A DNA stretch of 64,000 bases from JAMQPK01 sp963761975 (GTDB lineage Bacteria > Acidobacteriota > Vicinamibacteria > Vicinamibacterales > JAMQPK01): positions 1,240,001 to 1,304,000 of the forward strand of contig CAVXIR010000004.1 in the NCBI GenBank assembly GCA_963761975.1, written 5' to 3'. The notes under the pieces were generated by a model that worked only from the letters and a program-made list of their open reading frames with translations, was not told the DNA's origin and searched no databases. The translations under genes were made by a program, and so were the position numbers. This document shows positions 9,201 to 16,700 of the stretch, one piece after another. The first letter of the stretch is position 1, and the number at the start of each line of letters is the position of its first letter.

Positions 9201-9724
9201 TACGGCGCCGCCACGCCGGGCATGAGGCCGATGAAGCTCTGATACGACCGCCCGGCGGTCGGCAGATTGACGATCTGCTCGCTCGACGTCTGCATCTGCA
9301 CAGCGGCGCTCTCGGTCTGGAGGACGGCCGCCGTCCCCGAAACGAGAACCGTCTCCTGCAGTGCACCGACGGTCAACCGGACGTCGACACGCACCTGACT
9401 GTTCTGCGTCACGCCGATGTTGCGCGACGTGGCGGACTGAAAGCCGGTGAGCGTGACGTCTACCTGATACGTGCCGGTAGGAATGTTCGGGAAGTTGTAA
9501 CCACCCGTGGCATTCGTAACCCCCTCCCGTATCTGGTTTGTTGCTGTGTGAGTGATCTTGACGTTGGCGCCGGGCACCGCCAAGCCGGTCTCATCGGTGA
9601 CGTTTCCTACCAGAGAACCGTAAAGCGTTTGAGCCGACACTGGAATCGTATGAACGCACAGTACGATAGCCAACACACCGAGCCCGCGAGCGGCAATCCT
9701 TCCGCACGACAGAAGCTTTCGCAT
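6218..9724 (-). CDS. TonB-dependent receptor with carboxypeptidase-like N-terminal domain
   Basis: An 1168-residue outer-membrane receptor. The signal peptide (about 1-31) is followed by a carboxypeptidase regulatory-like beta-sandwich (LYGSLVGNVTDETGLAVPGA, about 33-115), a plug domain (EQIVNLPTAGRSYQSFIGLM; SINGQPPNNTLFRIDG), and a long beta-barrel ending in the aromatic residue of RYIRLGLRMGF. This is the Acidobacteria-type receptor of about 1,100 residues, predicted to import a ligand with energy from TonB. A Shine-Dalgarno GGGAGG lies a few bases before the ATG and a good promoter is at 9794-9822. As head of the operon with the DUF1592 and DUF1552 genes it probably imports their substrate or product. 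Confidence 0.92.
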   Translation of the reverse strand: MRKLLSCGRIAARGLGVLAIVLCVHTIPVSAQTLYGSLVGNVTDETGLAVPGANVKITHTATNQIREGVTNATGGYNFPNIPTGTYQVDVTLTGFQSATSRNIGVTQNSQVRVDVRLTVGALQETVLVSGTAAVLQTESAAVQMQTSSEQIVNLPTAGRSYQSFIGLMPGVAAPYMIQAGGINNPARSMGVSINGQPPNNTLFRIDGAAVTNQWYPDIQSYSPALEAVETVSVVTNSFDADQGMAGGAAVNVQVKSGTNSVSGSLFEYLTSSALKNRPYFLPADNDKGKDNKNIFGGTIGGPIVRNKLFYFISVESEVRRVKDGTVQLAEGEVSTGTTGLNTLAPADLRAGNFANTNTVLYDPLTGTATGTGRVPFAFANCPGLSSTTDSRFASCNYIPESRINPTSRRLLAGLVLPTLPGYTDNYYARDNFESTLHKIDTKLTWTPGNRLNLNNRVSWLTSRQNSHGIFPSLDGAEFNPQSVGRLWQANITSGSVLATSILSQSFVVDGVFGYTPYHSWVGPEGPEDECWGDHFAIPNACQPPRSRDRAAPMFNMGPWALVTPSQMRDYADNQMQFSGNAGWTKGTHNVKFGFDVQHNYLNHYETAVPVFTFNGGATALSGGTSPNTFNQFADFLLGLPQSRNAQVMTPLLDTDGAKGPQWPATVRGWASGLYLRDQWQITPKMTASVGVRWEYYPFPTRADRGLEMFDFNTNLLQVCGVGAANPQVCDIKVQKDLFTPRLGLAYRPTEDTVIRVGFSRNPQSDNAITRVGGIAQAFPQIIAITQSGPNTFTPVGSVTTGVPLVPTLDLSPGVVGLPAGAGVTTLEGEFQRGTITSWNVSAQKLFPHSLSVTVGYVANRQNDQTRGVNLNYGQIGGGAASQPFNLPNLTNGLRTTANMTVFRPVGEITYDSLQLSLTRRMIAGFQFTSAYTYARATDLWAGNIAIPEFYHLNKATQGGGSFQAARAGTSTPHKVDASVIYQLPFGPDRAHLNSGGSLAAIFGGWQLGSTFTAYSGAPFTVSSSTTSLNAPGNPQLADQVKDNVEIYGDVGPTTPYFDVLAFKPVTEARFGTGTFNSLRGPGVRNFDLNLIRTLAIGGSKTIQLKVDIYNLFNRPTFANPGNLNVSNLQLNPDGTVRSLNGFGVINSTQSSGREYSERYIRLGLRMGF

Positions 9725-9793
9725 ACGCCTCCCTCGAACGCGTCAATGGGTCACAAAAACGCGCTCTGCCTGTTTCTTGTACCGAAGAGCAGC

Positions 9794-9822
9794 AGGATAG
9801 GTTGCTGGGTAGGAAGTGTCAA
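9794..9822 (-). promoter_or_regulatory. sigma70-like promoter of the receptor operon
   Basis: On the minus strand a perfect -35 TTGACA (9822-9817) is followed after 17 bases by TATCCT (9799-9794), a four-of-six -10. The transcript would start near 9787 and have a leader of about 60 bases before the receptor ATG. This is the clearest promoter in the window. Confidence 0.6.
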
Positions 9823-9913
9823 CAGTCTGGCAGGCAAAAGCGCGCCCGATACATCTCGCGACAAAACGGGCGGCGAGCCGATATTTCGCGCTCCGCGCGG
9901 CCCAGACGCGAAT

Positions 9914-10132
9914 TCAATCCTGAACAGGATCGAGCCTGGAATTCGAGAACGCCGCCGCCAGCATCGGACCCTTGTCGAACGCAGACAGGTGCGTGCGAAC
10001 GACCTTCGCGCGGCAAATCAGATCGGCAGCTGTCGGTGCGAGTTGTGCTCGCGACAACTGGATGCGCATCTCCAACTCTGTGTCGATGCCGACCGCGGGG
10101 GTCGACTTCGACGGCAGGCTGTCGGAAGGCAC
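9914..10132 (-). CDS. possible small hypothetical protein after pbpC
   Basis: The gap 9725-10160 (436 bases) holds the receptor promoter and one short minus-strand frame of 72 residues (MPSDSLPSKSTPAVGIDTEL at its N-terminus, ending SRLDPVQD). Its codons favour G or C at the third position as in neighbouring genes, but the GTG start lacks a correctly spaced Shine-Dalgarno sequence and I recognise no family. It begins about 30 bases after the pbpC stop, so it could be a distal operon gene or a remnant. Confidence 0.3.
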   Translation of the reverse strand: MPSDSLPSKSTPAVGIDTELEMRIQLSRAQLAPTAADLICRAKVVRTHLSAFDKGPMLAAAFSNSRLDPVQD

Positions 10133-10160
10133 CTCCCAAATCGGAATTCAAGTTGAGCGG

Positions 10161-12524
10161 CTACTTCACAAGGATGGTGGTTTCATCGCTTCTGCCACGG
10201 CCGTCCGCGGCCGCGATACGGTGCGATCCAGGTGAGAGCGGCCATTGCAGTGGCCTGTCGGGATCCGAAGTTCCGATCCTGCGCCCGTCGACAGACCACT
10301 CGATTCGACCCGCGCCGGAATCAGCTGACGCCCGCAGCGCAATCGTCTGATATTTCGACCGAAGCGTTGGATCGATCAGATAGGTCGCGCCTTCGGGCGG
10401 GTTCTGAATCGAAAGATGAGCGATTTCGTCGATCGTCGAGCGTCCATCGTCGATCGTCGGTCGTCGAGACGATGGACGATGGACGCTGGACGATCGACGA
10501 TCACTTGGGATTTCTTGGGCCTGCGCCCACTGCCGATATTCGGGCGGCCAGACGACGATGACGCCGTCTTCGGTCAGGTGATGCCAGCTGCATGGCAACT
10601 CGGTGGCACCGGCCGGCAGCCATTCGTTGATGCGAGCCGGGCAGGATCCATGTGCGCGCATACCCGAAAGGGCGCAGATGGACACGCGCGTCATCTCGGC
10701 CGGCGGTATCGCAAGGGGCTCATCGATTCCCGCCGCCTGTCTCCCCATACGCGTGTGCGCAGCGAGCATCACCGCGTGAAAAATCGGGCCGGCACCTGTG
10801 ACACCGGACGAATTCGACAGGGGCGTGCGATCGAAATTCCCGACCCAGACGCCGACGGTGATGTCGCGGGTGTAGCCAATGGCCCAGTTGTCGTGATAGC
10901 CCTCGGACGTTCCGGTCTTTGCGGCGACGGGAAATGGAAAGTCGAGGCTCCCGCCGCGGCCAAAAATGTACTCGCGCGCGTCGGCATCCGACAGGATGTC
11001 GGTGATCCAGAACGCCGAACGTGGCGAGATGAATCGTGCCGCCGTCCGATCGCCGCCACGAACAGCCAACGGGGACAGCAGCATGCCGCCTCGGGCAAAC
11101 GCCGCGTACGCGGCCACCAGCTCGGACAGCTGCACCTCGGCGTTCCCCAGCGTGAGACCAAGACCGTAGTGCGACGCGGTTTTATCGAACGACGACAACC
11201 CGGCGCTGCGAAGAAATCGCAGCAGCTTTGGCACACCGATATCCGCCGCGAGGGCAACCGCGGGCACGTTCTCGGATCCAGCGAGCGCGCGTCGGGCGAG
11301 CAGCGGTCCTCGATACCGGTCGTCGTAGTTGCGCGGGCTGTAGACCAGGCCCTGCTCCGCCGTTGGGAAATGCGAGGGTACGTCTGCCAGCACGGTGGCA
11401 GGGCTCCAACCTTCCTCGAACGCCAGCGCATACGTAAAGGGCTTGAGCGCCGAGCCGGGCTGCCGTAACGCAACCGCGCCATTTATCGTGCCGCCATGCT
11501 CGGCGTCGAAGTAGTCGCCCGAACCCTCCCATGCGAGCCATTCGCCCGTGTCGTTTTTCAGCACCACAACCGCGACGTTGCGCGCCCGATGCCTGTCGAG
11601 CGTGGCCCGCTGCGTCCGTATGATGCCCTGCACGTCGCGCTGCAACGCGGCGTCGAGCGTGGTATCGACACGCCGCGGCCGCGGGTTCGTGTAACCAGCC
11701 AGCACCATCTCGACAAAATGCGGCGCCACGAACGTCGATTCGTCGCGGCGGAACGTCATGTGTTCCGCTTTGGCTTCCGCGGCCTGCGCCGCGTTCACCA
11801 GCCCGAGATCCTGCATTCGATCGATGACGCGTCTCTGTCGTGCCACCGCGGACGCCGGGTTACGAAGCGGATTGAGCCGCGACGGCCGCTGCGGTAATCC
11901 AGCGATGAAGGCCGCCTGGGCCGGCGTCAGCACCCCGGCTGGCGATCCGAAGTACGCGCGGCTCGCTCTCTCGGCACCGTGGATCTGATTGCCATACGGT
12001 GCAAGATTCAGATAGAGCGTGAGAATCTCGCGCTTGCTGAGACGATGCTCCAGACGAACCGCGACGATCGCTTCGCGAATCTTGGCGGAAAGCCCGCGCG
12101 CCTGACGGCCGGCGTTCTGCCGGGCGAGCAGCAGCTTCGCCACCTGTTGACTGATCGTCGATCCACCTTCGACAATCGCCCCTTCTCGAATGTTCCGCCA
12201 GGACGCTCGCGCGATGGCGACCGGATCGACGCCGGCGTGCGTGTAGAAACGACGGTCTTCTGCAGCGATCGTTGCGGAAATCAGGTTGGCCGGAAGTGCA
12301 TCCGCATCGAGCCACATCGCACGCGTCCCGTCACCCGCCCGCGATTCATAGAGGATTTCACCGTTCCGATCGAACACCGTCGTCGAGTGCGTGTCGTCGA
12401 GATCGAGGAGACCAGGTGGCAACGCACCGACCCGCAGCCAGACGACGAATGCAATGGCCGCAACTGCGAGTACTCCCAAAACCCGGCCGGTCCGACTCAC
12501 CACAGAGGGCACACCCCACTTCAC
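10161..12524 (-). CDS. pbpC: penicillin-binding protein 1C (bifunctional transglycosylase/transpeptidase)
   Basis: A 787-residue inner-membrane peptidoglycan synthase. A transmembrane anchor (about 14-32) precedes a GT51 glycosyltransferase with EDRRFYTHAGVDP (catalytic Glu about 89) and GGSTISQQVAKLLLAR. The transpeptidase has SALK (Ser358/Lys361), SEN (417-419) and a KTGTS box. After an insert comes a BiPBP_C-type beta domain (GRIEWSVDGRRIGTSDPDRP). The start is GTG 12524, overlapping the macroglobulin stop by four bases (GTGA). Pairing of PBP1C with a bacterial alpha-2-macroglobulin is a known arrangement (pbpC/yfhM in Escherichia coli), and the two are thought to guard the periplasm after envelope damage. 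A repeat-derived, Ser/Arg/Asp-rich stretch separates the transpeptidase from the C-terminal domain. Confidence 0.93.
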   Translation of the reverse strand: MKWGVPSVVSRTGRVLGVLAVAAIAFVVWLRVGALPPGLLDLDDTHSTTVFDRNGEILYESRAGDGTRAMWLDADALPANLISATIAAEDRRFYTHAGVDPVAIARASWRNIREGAIVEGGSTISQQVAKLLLARQNAGRQARGLSAKIREAIVAVRLEHRLSKREILTLYLNLAPYGNQIHGAERASRAYFGSPAGVLTPAQAAFIAGLPQRPSRLNPLRNPASAVARQRRVIDRMQDLGLVNAAQAAEAKAEHMTFRRDESTFVAPHFVEMVLAGYTNPRPRRVDTTLDAALQRDVQGIIRTQRATLDRHRARNVAVVVLKNDTGEWLAWEGSGDYFDAEHGGTINGAVALRQPGSALKPFTYALAFEEGWSPATVLADVPSHFPTAEQGLVYSPRNYDDRYRGPLLARRALAGSENVPAVALAADIGVPKLLRFLRSAGLSSFDKTASHYGLGLTLGNAEVQLSELVAAYAAFARGGMLLSPLAVRGGDRTAARFISPRSAFWITDILSDADAREYIFGRGGSLDFPFPVAAKTGTSEGYHDNWAIGYTRDITVGVWVGNFDRTPLSNSSGVTGAGPIFHAVMLAAHTRMGRQAAGIDEPLAIPPAEMTRVSICALSGMRAHGSCPARINEWLPAGATELPCSWHHLTEDGVIVVWPPEYRQWAQAQEIPSDRRSSSVHRPSSRRPTIDDGRSTIDEIAHLSIQNPPEGATYLIDPTLRSKYQTIALRASADSGAGRIEWSVDGRRIGTSDPDRPLQWPLSPGSHRIAAADGRGRSDETTILVK
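10429..10505. repeat. in-frame CGATGGACGATGGACG repeat inside pbpC
   Basis: A degenerate run built from ATCGTCGATCGTC and, inverted, ACGATGGACGATGGACG. Read on the pbpC strand it encodes a low-complexity segment (SSSVHRPSSRRPTIDDGRST) between the transpeptidase and the BiPBP_C domain. The two halves are roughly inverted relative to each other, so the RNA could fold. The frame is preserved and the insert sits at a domain linker. Confidence 0.7.
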
Positions 12525-13753
12525 CGCTGAACCTCGACAATGGCCGTTTCCGTTCGGCCGAATACTTCAGGCTCGTACATCTCTTCCGCGTAGGCGGGCG
12601 CGGTTCTGAACGTGCCGGCCGTCGTGGCCCGGACGATGTACGAGAATTCGTGGCGCCCCTCGTCGAGCCGCGTGGCGAACAGCTGGATGCGATCGTCGTG
12701 GCGCTCGACGTGATCGAAGCCGCCGTTCATCAGCCAGCTTCGCCAGTCGCCTTGCTGTTCGAGCTGCTGCTGCTCCCCCTTCAGTGAGGCTGCGGTGGTG
12801 GCAAACCACGATTCGACGGGCTCGAAGCCCGCCGGAAGCGGATCGGTCACCGCAACGTATCGCCGTTCTTTCGTCAAGTTGAACGAGAGCGTGACTTTGA
12901 CGAGCTCGCCGGCTTTGTATGACAACGCCGGCGTCGCCGCCGGACCGCTCTCGCGGAACGGCTCGTACCGTCGCTCGATCCGGAAGCCGCTGTCGAGCCC
13001 TTCCTGGTAAAGCTCATTGGACGCGTATCTCAGGCGGGCAACGTAGAAAAGGGTTCCAGTGCCCTCGCGGGTAAACGTGAGCTCGCGCTTCGAGCCCGGC
13101 GCCGCTTTGGCCGCCAGCGTCGCCATCGGCATGTCTCGCGTCACGGCCTCGCTCGAACGGCCCTCGAACCGGTTGCGCACGAGATCGTCGCCCGAGAACT
13201 TCACAACGGCCTGAAAGTCCGGGATCTCGCTCTCGTACTTTCTGTAGTACGCCACGAGCGCTTCCATAACCCGGGCGTTCTCCTGAGTGTTGTTCCATCG
13301 GCCCTTCTTACGCGCCGCCAGCAGCCAACGGACGATTGGTTGCACGAGATGATCGGCCGAAGACCCGCGCATCAGCGATCGAAGCGCGATCGCGGTTGAA
13401 TTGACGTTCGAGTTCCAGAACCAGAGCAGGTAGGGATCGTTCAGCTCTTCCACATGAGCGCTGCCGCCCTCGGGCAGAATCGCATTGGCGATGCGCCGCT
13501 GCAGTTCTTCAGTCCGCTGTCCTGTCTCCTTTTTGGCCGCAAGTGCGTCGAGCAGGTACGCCATTGCGAATACCGGCATGCGATCGAGCCGCGTGTAAAG
13601 GCGATTGATGTGTGAGTCCTCATTGCGGCCGCCCTCGACAAGGACTTTTACGGCGAACGCCTGCCAGGCCGTGTATGCGGGCCACCACCCGTCGTCGGTC
13701 GGCGGACCTCCGCTCAGCTCTTTCTCGAGAAAGACGTAAGCACGCTCGAGCAT
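12521..13753 (-). CDS. alpha-2-macroglobulin, C-terminal portion (split by frameshift)
   Basis: This 410-residue frame is not an independent protein. It opens in the middle of the alpha/alpha thioester-containing domain (MLERAYVFLEKELS; WWPAYTAWQAFAVKVLVEGG) and ends with the receptor-binding-like bait-exposed domain (DPLPAGFEPVESWF; HEFSYIVRATTAGTF). Reading back past its ATG gives T-D-V-D-K-E-M, which continues naturally from the end of the upstream frame. One surplus base near 13770 (minus strand AAG-TAC-A-GAC-GTC) therefore separates the two halves. Joined length is about 1,950 residues, normal for this family. Its stop overlaps the pbpC start. Confidence 0.85.
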   Translation of the reverse strand: MLERAYVFLEKELSGGPPTDDGWWPAYTAWQAFAVKVLVEGGRNEDSHINRLYTRLDRMPVFAMAYLLDALAAKKETGQRTEELQRRIANAILPEGGSAHVEELNDPYLLWFWNSNVNSTAIALRSLMRGSSADHLVQPIVRWLLAARKKGRWNNTQENARVMEALVAYYRKYESEIPDFQAVVKFSGDDLVRNRFEGRSSEAVTRDMPMATLAAKAAPGSKRELTFTREGTGTLFYVARLRYASNELYQEGLDSGFRIERRYEPFRESGPAATPALSYKAGELVKVTLSFNLTKERRYVAVTDPLPAGFEPVESWFATTAASLKGEQQQLEQQGDWRSWLMNGGFDHVERHDDRIQLFATRLDEGRHEFSYIVRATTAGTFRTAPAYAEEMYEPEVFGRTETAIVEVQR

Positions 13754-13757
13754 TTCC

Positions 13758-16700
13758 TTATCGACGTCTGTACTTCAGCGCCGAAGCTTGATGAAACACG
13801 TGCAGCAGGTATGCAGTGAGGTAGGCCGAGGTAAAGCGGCAGTCGCCGGCCCAGTACGTAAATCCTCCGTTCGCACACTGGTACTTGCGAAGGCTCGTGA
13901 TGGTTTCCTGGGACACGCGCCGCAAATCGGACGCGTTGATGCCCGGCAGCCGGAATGCCGAGCCGAGGTCCGATGCAAGCAGCAGTGCGAACGCCCGCGA
14001 TCCCTGCTGCTCTGCGCAGCCAAAGGGGTACTCAACGAGGTACCGGGCGCCTTCACCGAGCCCGACGAGCGCGGTCGACGACAGCTGGACATCGAGACCG
14101 CCGAATCCCGGGACGACGCCGGCCGGCATCACGATCGTTTCCTTCGCATCCGGCCGAGCTTCCCCATATGCGGCGACTGTTTCCGGCGACGCGAGAATCT
14201 CTATCGGGATGACGTCCTCGAAGGCATCGCTTTCTTCACCAAGCCGTGCCGTCATCTGCACGCGTGCGGGTCCGACGGCTTTGGCAACCGTATCGAACCT
14301 CACTTCGATGGACCCGTTACCGCCGATCTGCACGATTTGCCTGCCGTTGCCTCTCACCTCGAGGATCGACGGATCCAGGCTCCGCATCGTGACGATGGCG
14401 GTGCCCGATTCCGTCAACTGGCTCGTGACGACCGAACCGAAATGCGACGTGTCGCCCACCGCCATAAAGCGCGGGAACGCGGGCTTCAACGTAACCGGTT
14501 TGTTGATGCGAATTTCGCTTTCGGAAGAGCCAAAGCGCGACGCCTTGTCTCCCGCGACCGCCATAATCCGATAGGTTGTCAGCGATTCGGGAAGCTTGAC
14601 GTCGATGCTGGCCAATCCATTCGCATCGGTCGTGACCGATCCCAGCCAGAAAGCGAGCACCCGGAAATCCTTCCGCATCGTGCCGTCAGCGCCGCTGTCG
14701 ACGCCGCCGCCTCCGCCTTCGTCCTCGCCCTTCGGCACCACCGCACGACGGCTGATCAGCCGCTGCCGGTTATCGACGTTGATGACCTGCAGCGATTTCT
14801 CGAGGTAAACCGAACCGAGCACATCGGGCGTTCTGAAGGCCGTCAACGACAGGACGCCGTAATCGACAGCCCATAACGTCACTTCGCTCGCCGCCGGGTT
14901 GCCGCGGAAGTCTTTCACCTGCACCTTCACCGCGGCCGAGTTGGCGGGGCGATACTCTTCCTTGTCGGCGTTGACGGCGAGCGAGAGCCGTTTGCTTCCG
15001 TCGTCGACCTTCAACTCGACATACCCGAGACGGAAGGACGGCTTGCCGGGATCACTCCCGTCATCGGGCGTGTCTTTATTTTGATCCGGGGGCCCCTGCC
15101 CCCCGGTCAGCGCTTCAGCGCTCGTCCTGCCTTTGACGAGCAAGACCGAGACGTACACGTTGGGAATGTCGCCTTCGGTGATGGGCACCGTCACATATTG
15201 CTGTGCCGAGGTCAGTGCGAACTGCCGATGCGTGCGAACACCTTCGCGTTCGGTGGTGAGAAGCGCCGTGGCGCGCTCCCACGGCGACTGGATCATGATT
15301 CGTGCAGACTCGCCAGGACGGTACGTGTTGCGCTCGGGAACGAGCGTGATGCGATTGTGATCGAATCGCTCCCACGCTGTGTAGCCCTCGCCGAGCGCGT
15401 AAAAGCTCGTGAGCGTTCGTGTGACATGTCCGCCGGCATCACGCGCGACGGCCGTCACTTCGAAATACCCGCCGCTTGGAAGCGGAATCGGCAGCGGAAC
15501 CGGCTCTGCGCCCGATGTCACATTCCAGGTGCCGATTTCTGTCTCCTCACGTGTCGTGTCCCAGGTATAGAAGCCGTTGCCTTCGGCGCGCCTGACGCTG
15601 TGCCACTGAATCTGTCGCATCGAAATCTCGACGGGCACTCCGGCGACCACCTTGCCCTCGTTCGAAACCGTCACGATCGACGTATTGAAACCGGTCTTCT
15701 GATCGATGAAATATGAGGGCACCATCACGCCGACGTACCAAGGCGCGGGATGGACAAGGAAGCTTGCGCGGCCTGCGATGCGCTGGCGCGACACGTCTTC
15801 GACGTCGCCTTCGAACACGTAGCGATACGGGCGTCCAAGATCAACGGCCGTGTCGAAATTCATGTTGAACTGGCCATTCGCCCCGAGTGCTGTCTCATCG
15901 CCGCCCACTTCCTCCGGGCCATATCGGCCGCCGCAATCACCGGCAAAGACGAAACGCGTGTCGGGGAAATGTTCTCGAATGGCGGCCGGCGCACTGCAGA
16001 CGACCTCGCGTGTCGCCTTCCACTCGACAGGCCGCTTTCCCATCGATGCCCCGAAGAGATACCTGGCAGTGACAACGCCCGTCAGCCGCGTTCCGGCGAC
16101 ATCGGAGTCGCTGCTCAACGTCGCGTCCACACGAAAGTCCGGCCGGCGGTATGCCGCCACGAGGAATGTTCCACCGACAGCTCGCACGCCGCCCTCGTCC
16201 ATTTGCTTTTCGCCCGTCCACGAGGCTTGGATTCGATAGGTGCCGAGCGCCCCATCCGCCGGCAGCCGAAGCGTCCATTCGGCGCTGCTCCACTCGCTGA
16301 CCTTGATCGTGCGTGTGTCAACCTCTCTGTCCTGACTGTCACGCACCTTCACATCGACCGCCGTGCCCGCCGGCAAAAGTCTGATACCCGTCGGCGTGTC
16401 GGATCTCAGAATTGCCTTGAAATGGATCTCTTCACCCAGTCGATACACTCCTCGATCGGTAAACACAGAGCCTCGGAGAAGCGGATCGATTTCGTGCGGG
16501 TTGGGGTATGCCCCGAAATCCCACGGAGCAATCCCCTCGTGCCATGAATTGCCGGCATAGGCGAGATCCCCATCCTTCTCGGCGACGACGATGAAGTCGA
16601 GCGCCGGTTCGTACCAGTCTTCTCTCAGCCGTGGCGCCGCTCCGCCCATCGCCGCGCCGTCCGCTCCCGTGCTGCGCTCCCAGGCGACGGCGCCATCGCG

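Noticed and set aside
7916..10156. Long plus-strand open frame of about 746 codons
   Set aside because: It is antisense to the TonB receptor, has composition of a GC-rich shadow frame and no family motifs.
13750..13790. Programmed frameshift in the macroglobulin gene
   Set aside because: No slippery heptamer or downstream structure is evident; a plain indel is simpler.
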